Shown: piece after piece, positions 53,366 through 62,064 of the stretch
Layout of the letters: each line of letters opens with the position of its first letter
Position numbering within the stretch: the stretch's first letter is position 1
Source of the DNA: an uncultured Clostridia bacterium
GTDB taxonomy: Bacteria > Bacillota > Clostridia > Oscillospirales > Acutalibacteraceae
NCBI GenBank assembly: GCA_945874765.1
Contig: CAMCHQ010000007.1
Coordinates: 1 to 64,000 of the forward strand
Length of the DNA: 64,000 nt
Reading direction: 5' to 3'
Notes under the pieces: model-generated
The model's input: only the letters and a program-made list of their open reading frames with translations
Told to the model about the DNA's origin: nothing
Database searches by the model: none
Made by a program: the position numbers and the translations under genes

Positions 53366-53722
53366 ATGATAAAGCTTGAAAATCCTAACGGATATATTGA
53401 AGTTACAAACAATTATTTTGCAAACCTTGTCGGCAGAGCGGCGCAAAGCTGCTTTGGTGTTACGGGTATGGTTAATTCCAATGCATATCAAAGCTTAAAA
53501 TCCGTTTTAAAAAATAAATCGGCTAAGGACAATTTAGACCAGGGCGTAACAGTTAAAAGTGTAAATGACGATTTAATTATCGAGCTTCACATCTCTGTTT
53601 CCTACGGTGTAAACATCAGCGCAATTGTTGAAAGCATAGTAAACAAGGTTCGCTATACCGTTGAAGAGGCTACTGATTTAAAGGTATCAAAGGTCAATGT
53701 ATATATTGACGCACTCAACTAA
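53366..53722 (+). CDS. Asp23/Gls24 family alkaline-shock-like protein (YloU-like)
   Basis: A 118-residue protein of the Asp23/Gls24 family with FANLVGRAAQSCFGVTGMV and LIIELHISVSYGVNISAIVESI, the alternating alpha/beta pattern of the family. Members attach near the membrane and respond to envelope or alkaline stress. The ATG at 53366 follows ACGGAGGTAA; a longer frame begins inside the SBP gene. It is directly followed by the fakA-like gene and recG, the same order as Bacillus yloU-yloV-recG. Confidence 0.92.
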   Translation: MIKLENPNGYIEVTNNYFANLVGRAAQSCFGVTGMVNSNAYQSLKSVLKNKSAKDNLDQGVTVKSVNDDLIIELHISVSYGVNISAIVESIVNKVRYTVEEATDLKVSKVNVYIDALN

Positions 53723-53744
53723 ACTATAGGAGATTTAATTATAT

Positions 53745-55406
53745 ATGATTACCGGTTTACTATTCAGAGATTCAATTATCTCTGCCGCAAATAACATTTC
53801 AAACAGCAGGCAGGCAGTTGACGCACTCAATGTTTTCCCTGTTCCCGACGGAGATACGGGTACTAATATGAGTATGACCATTACTGCGGCGGCTAAGGAA
53901 ATGGCTACACTTGACGACGATTGCACTATTGAAGAAGCTTCGGCAAAATGCGCTTCGGCTCTTTTAAGAGGTGCAAGAGGTAACTCAGGCGTTATTCTTT
54001 CACTTATTTTCAGAGGATTTTCAAAAGGCTTCAGAGGTTTAACTTCAGCCGGCGGAAAAGACCTTGCAAATGCATTTAAAGAAGGTGTTGACGCCGCATA
54101 TAAAGCTGTAATGAAACCGACAGAGGGTACAATTTTGACCGTTATCCGCAAGGCAAGCGAAGCTGCGCAGGAAATGGCTGAAATTCAGGACGACCCGCTT
54201 GAAGTAGGTTTTGCCGCACTTACTGCCGCTAAAGAAGCACTTGCAAAAACTCCCGAGCTTTTACCTGTTCTTAAAAAAGCAGGTGTTGTTGACGCAGGCG
54301 GTCAAGGTCTTGTCCTTGTTTTTGAGGGAATGGAAAGCGTTTGGAGAAACGGCGTTATCATTCAACCTCTTGACGGTTCGGGCGTAACTCCTGTTTCAAT
54401 GCCGTCAAAAGCAACGGTTGCCGCCGCAAGCGACGATATTGAATTTGGCTACTGCTCGGAATTTCTTATTGAAAAAAGCGAAAACGCAAAAGAAAAGGAC
54501 CCGCTTAAACTCAGGGCTTATCTTGAATCAATCGGCGACTGCGTTGTAGTTGTTGATGACAGCAGTATTATCAAAGTTCACGTTCATTCAAACTGCCCGG
54601 GCAATGTTATTCAGGCTGGTCTTAAATACGGTCAGCTTATTAATATTAAAATTGACAATATGAGATATCAGCACGCTAACGCAGACGTTGGTGTTAAAGA
54701 CGGTGACAAGGTTATTGAGCCTGAAATTAAAGAACCTGAAAACGAATACGGTTTTGTTGCCGTTTGTGCAGGCGAAGGACTTGAAGAACTTTTCAGCGAT
54801 ATCGGTGCAGATACAATCGTAAGCGGCGGTCAGACTATGAACCCGTCAACAGACGATATTTTAAGCGCAATTATGAAAACTCCGGCAAAGGTTGTTTTCG
54901 TTCTTCCTAACAATAAAAACATTATTATGGCGGCTGAACAGGCTGCTCCTCTTGCTAAGGACAGAGATGTAAGGGTTTTGCCTACAAAGACTATTCCGCA
55001 GGGTATTTCGGCTATGCTTATGTTTGACGAAACCGTAAGCGCAGATGAAAACCAAATGAGTATGCTCTCTGCCGCAGAGGGTGTTGAAACCGCACAGGTT
55101 ACATTTGCCGCAAGGGACAGCGAAGTTGACGGCAAACCGATTAAGCAAGGCGAAATTATGGGGCTTTGCAACGGCAAGATTAAATATATCGGCGATAACA
55201 TTACGGATATTGCCGTTAAAGCTACTCACAAGCTGTTCAAAAAAGGCGAACATTCACTCATCACAATCATTTTCGGTGACGGCGCAAGCGAAGAAGACGC
55301 AGAAGTTGTTGAAAAAGCGCTTTACGAAAAATACGGAAGTGATGTTGAAATCAGCATTGTAAACGGCGGTCAGCCTATATATTATTTTATCATTTCGGTG
55401 GAGTAA
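53745..55406 (+). CDS. fakA: DAK2-domain fatty-acid kinase-like protein (FakA/YloV)
   Basis: A 553-residue protein: N-terminal DhaL/DAK2 ATP-binding domain (about 1-200; VPDGDTGTNMSMTI, LRGARGNSGVILS) followed by the FakA middle and C-terminal domains (about 225-553; FGYCSEFLIE, VHVHSNCPGNV, SGGQTMNPSTDDI). FakA phosphorylates fatty acids presented by a FakB/DegV protein so they can enter phospholipid synthesis; no fakB is adjacent. It sits between Asp23 and recG, a conserved Firmicute order. Confidence 0.93.
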   Translation: MITGLLFRDSIISAANNISNSRQAVDALNVFPVPDGDTGTNMSMTITAAAKEMATLDDDCTIEEASAKCASALLRGARGNSGVILSLIFRGFSKGFRGLTSAGGKDLANAFKEGVDAAYKAVMKPTEGTILTVIRKASEAAQEMAEIQDDPLEVGFAALTAAKEALAKTPELLPVLKKAGVVDAGGQGLVLVFEGMESVWRNGVIIQPLDGSGVTPVSMPSKATVAAASDDIEFGYCSEFLIEKSENAKEKDPLKLRAYLESIGDCVVVVDDSSIIKVHVHSNCPGNVIQAGLKYGQLINIKIDNMRYQHANADVGVKDGDKVIEPEIKEPENEYGFVAVCAGEGLEELFSDIGADTIVSGGQTMNPSTDDILSAIMKTPAKVVFVLPNNKNIIMAAEQAAPLAKDRDVRVLPTKTIPQGISAMLMFDETVSADENQMSMLSAAEGVETAQVTFAARDSEVDGKPIKQGEIMGLCNGKIKYIGDNITDIAVKATHKLFKKGEHSLITIIFGDGASEEDAEVVEKALYEKYGSDVEISIVNGGQPIYYFIISVE

Positions 55407-55409
55407 GAC

Positions 55410-57428
55410 ATGCTTGATTTAGATAGCAATATACAATTTATAAAGGGTGTCGGCGAAAAAAGAGCCAAGCTGTTTAACAGTCTTGGCATCTTTGACGTTG
55501 ACAGCCTTATTCATTTTTATCCAAGAAAATATGAAGATTGGACGGCAAACAAAACCGTACAAGACGTAAACGACGGTGACACTGTTTGCATTAAGGCAAC
55601 GCTTATCATTCCTGTTAAGGAAGCTATGATAAGACGTGGCTTAACTCTTTTTAAATGCAGATTTTCAGACGGTGAAAACGTAATTGCCGTAACAATTTTC
55701 AATAACAAATACCTTGCAAAATCACTGAAGGTTTATGAGGATTACTTTTTATACGGAAAAATTGACAAAAGCTTTTTAACAGCTTCCATGAGCTCGCCTA
55801 AAATCGAAAAGGCAGAGAATGTTCTTGCAATTCAACCCGTTTATCCCGCAAAAGAAAAATTGACTTCCCGTGCAATTTCAAAAGTTATGAAAACCGCACT
55901 TGACGAAATTTCTCAAATTCCCGAAACGTTGAGCGACGAAATAAGGCAAAAATACGGCTTAATTTCTCTTGACAAAGCAATAAGGGATATTCATTTTCCA
56001 AACAGCGCCGACGATTATTTGCCGGCAAGAAAAAGGCTGATTTTCGAGGAACTTTTAACTCTGCAACTTGGCTTATTAAAGCTAAAAAGCAACAAAAAAT
56101 GCGAAACCTCACTAAGAATTACAAAGGATTACAGCAAGGAATTTGAAACTTTTTTACCATTCACTCTCACAAATGCGCAAAAGCGTACAATCGGCGAATG
56201 TGTGGCTGATATGGAGAGTAAATTTCCGTGCAACCGTCTTGTGCAGGGTGATGTAGGCTCAGGTAAAACCGCCGTTGCGGCAAGTCTTATTTATACAGTT
56301 ATCAAAAACGGATATCAGGCGGCCATGATGGCACCGACCGAAATACTTGCCACTCAGCATTTTGAAAGCCTTACAAAAATGTTTTCAAAAACCGATTTAA
56401 AAATTGCTCTTTTAACCGGCTCAACCCCCGCAAAGGAGAAAAGAGAGATAAAAAATGCGCTTTTCAATAATGAAATTGATTTACTCATCGGCACACACGC
56501 TTTAATTCAAAATGACGTTGAATTCAGAAACCTTGCACTTGTTATCACGGACGAACAGCACCGCTTCGGTGTAAATCAAAGGGCAACACTTGCTCAAAAA
56601 GGGCAACACGTTCACACAATCGTTATGAGCGCCACCCCGATTCCGAGAACGCTCGGTCTTATTCTTTACGGCGACCTTGATATCAGCATACTTGATGAAC
56701 TTCCTCCGGGCAGGCAGACTGTTCGCACGGACGTTGTTGATTCAAGATATCACAAAAGGCTGTTTAAATTTATTAAAGACGCAATCGCACGTGGTGAGCA
56801 ATGTTATATAGTTTGCCCTGCGGTTGAGGAAAACGAAACCAATATAAAAAGTGCCGAAGAATTTGCCGAAGAACTTGCAAACGGTGAATTTAAGGGCTAT
56901 AATCTCGGAATACTTCACGGCAAAATGAAAGCTAAGGATAAAGAAGCGATTATGAAATCTTTTGCCGACGGTAAGGTGAGCATACTTGTTGCAACCACCG
57001 TTGTTGAGGTTGGTGTCGACGTGCCGAATGCAACAATTATGGTGATTGAAAATGCCGAACGCTTCGGTCTTTCAACGCTTCATCAGCTTAGAGGACGAGT
57101 AGGCAGAGGCAATAAGCAGAGCTACTGCGTGCTTGTGTCCGACACAAAAGGCGAAGCCTCACGTGAAAGGCTTATGACAATGAAGCAATTCAGCGACGGC
57201 TTTAAAATCGCAGATACAGACCTTAAACTTCGTGGCCCCGGTGACTTTTTCGGCTCACGCCAACACGGTTTGCCCGAACTTAAAATTGCCGATATGGTGG
57301 AGGATATGGACACACTTCAAAAAGCGCAGGAATGTGCAAAGGATATTTTAAAATCAGACTTTTCACTCTCCAACTCCCCCGCCCTAAAAACACAAATGAA
57401 CAAAATGTTTGAAAAAACGGTAAATTAA
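55410..57428 (+). CDS. recG: ATP-dependent DNA helicase RecG
   Basis: A 672-residue superfamily-2 helicase that reverses stalled replication forks and processes branched DNA. The N-terminal wedge/OB domain (about 1-250) precedes helicase motifs: VQGDVGSGKTAVA (I), MMAPTEILATQHF (Ia), TDEQHRFGV (DEQH, II), VMSATPIPRTL (III), VATTVVEVGVDVPNA (V) and LRGRVGRGNKQSYC (VI). Its start is 3 bp after the fakA stop. Complete. Confidence 0.97.
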   Translation: MLDLDSNIQFIKGVGEKRAKLFNSLGIFDVDSLIHFYPRKYEDWTANKTVQDVNDGDTVCIKATLIIPVKEAMIRRGLTLFKCRFSDGENVIAVTIFNNKYLAKSLKVYEDYFLYGKIDKSFLTASMSSPKIEKAENVLAIQPVYPAKEKLTSRAISKVMKTALDEISQIPETLSDEIRQKYGLISLDKAIRDIHFPNSADDYLPARKRLIFEELLTLQLGLLKLKSNKKCETSLRITKDYSKEFETFLPFTLTNAQKRTIGECVADMESKFPCNRLVQGDVGSGKTAVAASLIYTVIKNGYQAAMMAPTEILATQHFESLTKMFSKTDLKIALLTGSTPAKEKREIKNALFNNEIDLLIGTHALIQNDVEFRNLALVITDEQHRFGVNQRATLAQKGQHVHTIVMSATPIPRTLGLILYGDLDISILDELPPGRQTVRTDVVDSRYHKRLFKFIKDAIARGEQCYIVCPAVEENETNIKSAEEFAEELANGEFKGYNLGILHGKMKAKDKEAIMKSFADGKVSILVATTVVEVGVDVPNATIMVIENAERFGLSTLHQLRGRVGRGNKQSYCVLVSDTKGEASRERLMTMKQFSDGFKIADTDLKLRGPGDFFGSRQHGLPELKIADMVEDMDTLQKAQECAKDILKSDFSLSNSPALKTQMNKMFEKTVN

Positions 57429-57447
57429 AAAGTGTCAAAAAACATTT

Positions 57448-57481
57448 AGGAAGTCTATGAATATATAGGCTTCCTTTTTTA
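57448..57481 (+). terminator. Terminator after recG
   Basis: Stem AGGAAGTCTAT / ATAGGCTTCCT (57448-57458, 57465-57475, one wobble) then a T tract. Confidence 0.82.
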
Positions 57482-58504
57482 TACGGCTTTACGGCGGGAG
57501 TTGAGGTCAAACACGCTTACAAAACAGCCGACTACGAGCAAAACCGACAGCGTTATATTCACGCTTGAAAGTTTGACCGGTGTTGAAGAGTTTGCAAACA
57601 CGGACACATCAACAGGGAAAAAATACAAAAGAAGTTTCATAATAAAATAAGACAATACGCTTGAAACGAGCCTGAAAAGCAGAAATTCAAAATAGCTCAT
57701 TTTAAATTTTCTCAGCACGCTCGAAATTTGAAGATGAATACAAATTCCGCCAAAGGAGAGAAATGCGGCAGTAAGCGGCAGAGAAAAATCGCCGTTGCAA
57801 ACTCCGTTTGTCACTTCAATAATCGGCAAAAGAGGCTCGGGAATTTTAACTATACTGCTAAGGGCTGAAAACAAAACGATATATGCCGTTATCACAATTA
57901 CGCTTTGTGCCGCCTTAGGTGCGGCAAGGGTGAGTGCGTCGCCGAGAGAGACGGAAAAGGCAAGAGGATACTCGCTTTTTTCAAGTCTTTTTTCCTTGAA
58001 CGAAAGGGCAAAACCGATTAAAATTGACGACAAAACGTTTGACAAAAAGAGCATTACGCCGACACTTGTGCTGTTAAATGTGGCGGTGCCGACAGCGGTA
58101 ATTATGAAGCCGCAGCCGCCGCAAAAATTAAAACACATTAAGCGTTTTGCCTGATTTGAATCTATCTCCCCTGCCTCAAAAAGTTCTTCGGTTAAGAGTG
58201 CACCCGTTGGATATCCGCCGACAAGGCCGAAAAGAATTGCCGAAAATGCCGCCTTCGGAAGATTAAAAAATACTCTTGAAAAATTGCCGAATAGTTTAAT
58301 CAAAACATTATTTGCGCTTGATTTCATAAAGGTAAGAAAAATAATCAAAAGCGGCAAAAGCGACGGTGCAACGGTATTCATTGCAAGAGTTAATCCGTCA
58401 TAAGCGCCCTGACGTGTATTTTTCGAAAAAACAACAAACAAAGCGGCGAGAAAAATCAGAAAAAGCATTTGGAAAAAGGAATATGTTACATTTTTTATTT
58501 TCAT
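57479..58504 (-). CDS. ylbJ: YlbJ/SpoVV-like membrane protein (nucleoside-recognition type)
   Basis: A 341-residue protein with about eight helices, containing the gate-type motifs LVGGYPTGALLTEELFEAGEI and CFNFCGGCGFIITAVGTATFNS. These match YlbJ, which in Bacillus helps move dipicolinate into the forespore. It suggests a sporulation-capable or spore-derived lineage, but YlbJ-like proteins also occur in non-sporulating gut clostridia, so this alone does not prove sporulation. Start at ATG 58504 after a GGTGG site. Convergent with recG. Confidence 0.85.
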   Translation of the reverse strand: MKIKNVTYSFFQMLFLIFLAALFVVFSKNTRQGAYDGLTLAMNTVAPSLLPLLIIFLTFMKSSANNVLIKLFGNFSRVFFNLPKAAFSAILFGLVGGYPTGALLTEELFEAGEIDSNQAKRLMCFNFCGGCGFIITAVGTATFNSTSVGVMLFLSNVLSSILIGFALSFKEKRLEKSEYPLAFSVSLGDALTLAAPKAAQSVIVITAYIVLFSALSSIVKIPEPLLPIIEVTNGVCNGDFSLPLTAAFLSFGGICIHLQISSVLRKFKMSYFEFLLFRLVSSVLSYFIMKLLLYFFPVDVSVFANSSTPVKLSSVNITLSVLLVVGCFVSVFDLNSRRKAV

Positions 58505-58560
58505 TTATACCACCACTAATACTATGGTTAAAATTTACATTTTATACAATATAATATATA

Positions 58561-58589
58561 TTGATTAAATCAGCATTATATAGTATAAT
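58561..58589 (+). promoter_or_regulatory. Promoter for the 634-residue membrane protein gene
   Basis: TTGATT (58561-58566), 17 bp, TATAAT (58584-58589), 30 bp before the ATG. Confidence 0.7.
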
Positions 58590-58619
58590 AATTAAACTAT
58601 CTTAGATTGGAGATAAAAT

Positions 58620-60524
58620 ATGGACGAGAAAATTCCTAATATGGATTATGATGCCGATGAGGTTATCAACGAATTCAAGGAAAAAATCAAATGGCCGAAA
58701 AGCGACGAGGTAACGGCGATAGTTAAGCCGACCAAGTTGCCGCTTCGTTTGCTCATTTCTTTCCTTATCACAGCGGTGGTAGGCGGAATCGCTTACTATA
58801 TGATGCTTCCGGCATTGAATTTTAAAGACACACAAATGTATCTTTTCTTAATTCTTCTTGTAGTGGTATTTATGTTATCATTTGCGCTTGTTTGCAGAGC
58901 CAACAAGAAAATCGAAAGAAAAGAATATGTCAAGAAAAAATCTTTAATACCATTGATAATTGTCGGTGTGCTCGTGGTTGTTATGGCAGTGGGATATCTT
59001 ACAGGCGTAACACTTTTCCGTGCAAAATCGTACAGCGAACTTCTTTCAATCAGTGACGGCAATTTTGAAAGCGACTTTAAAGATATCAGCTATGACAAAG
59101 TTCCACGTCTTGACGCCAGCCGTGCAATTGCGCTTGCCGACCAACAGTTAGGTTCTCTTGAACAATACAAGAGCCAGTATGTTGTAAGCGACAATTCAAC
59201 GCAGATTAACTATAAAAACACACCTTGCAGAGTTGCATATCTTCAATATGCCGACTTCTTCAAATGGATGAACAACACTAAAAACGGTACTCCGGCTTAT
59301 ATGCTCATTGACCTTGTAAGCCAAAAAGTTACGGCAGTAAACTGTGTTGACAAATTCGGTGAGGGTATTAAATATTCGCCTGCCGAACTCTTTAATGAAA
59401 AACTTATTCGTCATCTTCGTTTCCAGTATCCTACAGAACTTCTTGATACTCCGAACTTTGAAATTGACGATAATATGCATCCTTATTGGATTACAGCCGT
59501 GCTTGACAAAACTATCGGTCTTTACGGCGGTACAGACGTCAAGGGTGCTATCATTACAGACGCACTTACAGGCGAAAGCAAATATTACGATATTGAAACA
59601 GTTAAGAATGACAAGAACCTCAACTGGATTGACGTGGTTTACAGCGAGTCACTTCTTATTGAGCAGTACAACTATCACGGCAAGCTTCAAAACGGCTTTT
59701 GGAACTCGATTATTTTCCAAAACGACGTAAACATTGCTTCAACGGGAAGCGGTAACATTGCTATGGACGATGACGTTTGGGTATTCACAGGTGTAACATC
59801 TGCCGAAACAGATACATCAAACTTCGGCTTTATCCTTATCAATCAGCGTACCAAGGAAGCAAGATATTACAAGAGCCCGGGTACTACGGAACTTTCGGCT
59901 CAGGAATCCGCAACCGACGCAGTACAAAACTACGGCTATCAGGCAACGTTCCCTATTCTTTTGGGAATTGACGGAAATCCGACCTACTTTATGTCACTTT
60001 ACGGCGACAGCAACACGGTTAAGGGCTACGCATTTGTAAGCCTTAAAGATAAAACCGTTGTAGGCACAGGACTTCTTGACACGGCAAAGAGTGACGCAAA
60101 AGCGCTCAACAACGCTATCGAAAACTACATTGACGCACTCAAAGAAAAAGGCGTTGCAGACAATGTTGATAAATCAAACGTAATTGTTGACGAAAGCAAG
60201 ATAAACGAATCGAACAATTCCGACATTACGGATGATAAGAATAACAATAATACAAACGATACAAATAATACCGATACCGAAACGACCACAAAGCCGAGTA
60301 AAGAAACCGCAAAGGGAACAATTACAGGCAAGGTTGAAGATATCAAAACAAGCGTAAATGACGGCAATTCGGTTTATTACCTCAAAGTTGACGGAAAGTA
60401 TTATTACATCAACGTAGGCGACTGTATGGAAGTAATGCTTGTTAATAAAGGCGACACCGTTGAAATTACAACAGACGGCGGCAAGGGTACATTTATTAAG
60501 GCAAAGAATATTACAGTAAAATAA
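58620..60524 (+). CDS. Large membrane-anchored protein of unknown function
   Basis: A 634-residue protein with an acidic cytoplasmic N terminus (1-40), three hydrophobic segments (about 46-65, 76-96 and 110-132), then a long extracytoplasmic part. That part (about 140-520) is beta-rich with repeated K-x-x-D-A-L-T-G-E and Y-x-I-D-L-V turns (YMLIDLVSQKVTAVNC, GAIITDALTGESKYYDIE), recalling the layout of PepSY-type repeats. A Asn/Thr/Asp-rich linker (about 535-565) leads to a small C-terminal OB-like domain (TITGKVEDIKTSV to KAKNITVK). No catalytic motif is seen. Start ATG after TTGGAGAT. Function unknown. Confidence 0.75.
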   Translation: MDEKIPNMDYDADEVINEFKEKIKWPKSDEVTAIVKPTKLPLRLLISFLITAVVGGIAYYMMLPALNFKDTQMYLFLILLVVVFMLSFALVCRANKKIERKEYVKKKSLIPLIIVGVLVVVMAVGYLTGVTLFRAKSYSELLSISDGNFESDFKDISYDKVPRLDASRAIALADQQLGSLEQYKSQYVVSDNSTQINYKNTPCRVAYLQYADFFKWMNNTKNGTPAYMLIDLVSQKVTAVNCVDKFGEGIKYSPAELFNEKLIRHLRFQYPTELLDTPNFEIDDNMHPYWITAVLDKTIGLYGGTDVKGAIITDALTGESKYYDIETVKNDKNLNWIDVVYSESLLIEQYNYHGKLQNGFWNSIIFQNDVNIASTGSGNIAMDDDVWVFTGVTSAETDTSNFGFILINQRTKEARYYKSPGTTELSAQESATDAVQNYGYQATFPILLGIDGNPTYFMSLYGDSNTVKGYAFVSLKDKTVVGTGLLDTAKSDAKALNNAIENYIDALKEKGVADNVDKSNVIVDESKINESNNSDITDDKNNNNTNDTNNTDTETTTKPSKETAKGTITGKVEDIKTSVNDGNSVYYLKVDGKYYYINVGDCMEVMLVNKGDTVEITTDGGKGTFIKAKNITVK

Positions 60525-60541
60525 AACAGATAAAACGCAAC

Positions 60542-60578
60542 AAAGGGATTAGATATTTAAAATATCTAATCCCTTTTT
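60542..60578. terminator. Bidirectional terminator between convergent genes
   Basis: Perfect 15-bp stem AAAGGGATTAGATAT / ATATCTAATCCCTTT (60542-60556, 60562-60576) with T/A tracts. It also ends the cobalamin operon on the minus strand. Confidence 0.92.
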
Positions 60579-60622
60579 AATATGCCGAAATTTATTCAAA
60601 CACGTAGTTTCTTTCGACGTAG

Positions 60623-60690
60623 TGTAGGGCAGAGGTTTACTCCTGCCGTTTTGCATTTCTTCTTATGAAGCAAGCCCCATCCCTACGATA
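60623..60690. repeat. Diverged GTAGGGG-family element, full-length form
   Basis: Begins GTAGGGCAGAGG-x-CCTGCCG and ends GCCCCATCCCTACGAT, with a loop of about 25 bp between. The outer GTAGGG / CCCTAC ends are the same as in the short palindromes elsewhere, making this the longest, most diverged copy. It lies between the terminator and the 3' end of the toroid protein gene. Confidence 0.6.
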
Positions 60691-60696
60691 TAATTC

Positions 60697-62040
60697 TTAT
60701 TTAGTCTTAACAGATTTAACCTTAGACCAAGATGAATATACCTTAACGCTCTTGCCGTTTACCTTTGCATTCTTATATGTACGAACACGAACGTAATAAG
60801 TCTTTTTAGCCTTTAAGCCTTTAAATGACTTAGAAGTTGTCTTGTTGCCCTTAATTGAATATGTTGAGGTTTCTCTTGAGAATTTCTTTGAAGTTGAAAT
60901 CTGAATCTGATAACCTGATACGCCTGTTACCTTTTTCCAGCTTGCCTTAAAGCCTTTCTTTGCCTTTGAAAGCTTCTTGATTGAAACGCTCTTTTGCTTC
61001 TTGTTTACATAGCTGCCGTCCTTAGCATATGTTGCAGCCTTAGTTGTAGGCTTCTTTGTAGGAGCGGTAGTAGTTGTGGTTGTTGTTGCGTCATAATCCT
61101 CTTTAGCCTTAAGTGCGTCATAGAAATACATAAGACCTGTGAGTGCGTCTGCTGTTGCTGTTTTGTTTTCGCTTTTATCGTCAGCTGTGAAATAGTAAGC
61201 GCCCTTTGTATCTTTACATTCAAATGTTGAAAGGTCGCTGTAAATCTGCTGTGCCTTATCAAGATTGCCGGCAGTAGAATAAGCGGCAAGTGCAAGACCT
61301 GTTGAATCGGCGTTTACCTTAGTATCAAAATTATAAAGATAGCCGCCGTCTTTCTTGAAGTTTTCAATTGAAGCAAGCGCATCATCTACAAATGACTGAT
61401 AACCTGCATACGGAGCAATAGCAACCACAAACTGAGATGTACTGTCTGTGCTTGTGTAATATGTTGAACCTGTACCGAATTCATAGTAATTGTTTACAAG
61501 GAAGTTTTGAGCTTTCTTGAGATAATCTTTAAGACCGTACTTGTTAGCTACAGTAAAGATTGAAGAGAAGAGGTACTGATTTTCATTATCCTTAACGAGT
61601 TTAAGATTTTCAAATGCAGATACAATATCATAGCCCTCAAAGCTCTTTGCATTATAACCTAAGCTGTCAAGTGCTAAAATAACGTTTGCATAAACGCCTG
61701 CCGATTCATTTTTGATAGGAGCCCAGCCGTTATTTTCGTCATATCCTACAACTGTAACAATCTTACCGCCGTTTGAATCGAGGTTTTCCTTAACGCTCTT
61801 TGCAAATTCTTCTTTATAGTCGCTCATATTTACGCCTGCACGTACAAAAGCGTTAAAGTTCTTAACGTTGTCAACTGTGAAGCCTGTCTTTTTAACAGAC
61901 ATAAGATATGTTGCGCTTTCGTTGATTTTTGTTTTAACGTCACTGCTTGTTACTTTGCTGTCTGCCATTGCATAAATCCCTGTGAAAAGAGACGTCAATG
62001 CAACACAAATTGCAACTGTAACTGAAATTAATTTTTTCAT
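60697..62040 (-). CDS. Secreted alpha-alpha toroid (prenyltransferase/terpenoid-cyclase-fold) protein with FN3 tail; intrinsic-factor alpha-domain-like
   Basis: A 447-residue exported protein. Residues 1-27 are a signal peptide (MKKLISVTVAICVALTSL.. AMA). Residues about 30-320 are repeated helix pairs (YLMSVKKTG, YANVILALDSLGY, LALAAYSTAGNL, ALTGLMYFYDAL), the alpha-alpha toroid pattern shared by prenyltransferases and the alpha domain of intrinsic factor. A Thr/Lys-rich linker (about 320-345) leads to an FN3 module (355-447) ending YYVRVRTYK...WSKVKSVKTK, close to the tail of the GH25 protein at 43.9 kb. It lies 24 bp after the DUF4430 lipoprotein under a cobalamin riboswitch. I infer a corrinoid-binding surface protein; no enzymatic motif is seen. 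Confidence 0.7.
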   Translation of the reverse strand: MKKLISVTVAICVALTSLFTGIYAMADSKVTSSDVKTKINESATYLMSVKKTGFTVDNVKNFNAFVRAGVNMSDYKEEFAKSVKENLDSNGGKIVTVVGYDENNGWAPIKNESAGVYANVILALDSLGYNAKSFEGYDIVSAFENLKLVKDNENQYLFSSIFTVANKYGLKDYLKKAQNFLVNNYYEFGTGSTYYTSTDSTSQFVVAIAPYAGYQSFVDDALASIENFKKDGGYLYNFDTKVNADSTGLALAAYSTAGNLDKAQQIYSDLSTFECKDTKGAYYFTADDKSENKTATADALTGLMYFYDALKAKEDYDATTTTTTTAPTKKPTTKAATYAKDGSYVNKKQKSVSIKKLSKAKKGFKASWKKVTGVSGYQIQISTSKKFSRETSTYSIKGNKTTSKSFKGLKAKKTYYVRVRTYKNAKVNGKSVKVYSSWSKVKSVKTK

Positions 62041-62064
62041 ATTTATTAACCTCCTAATATGAAA

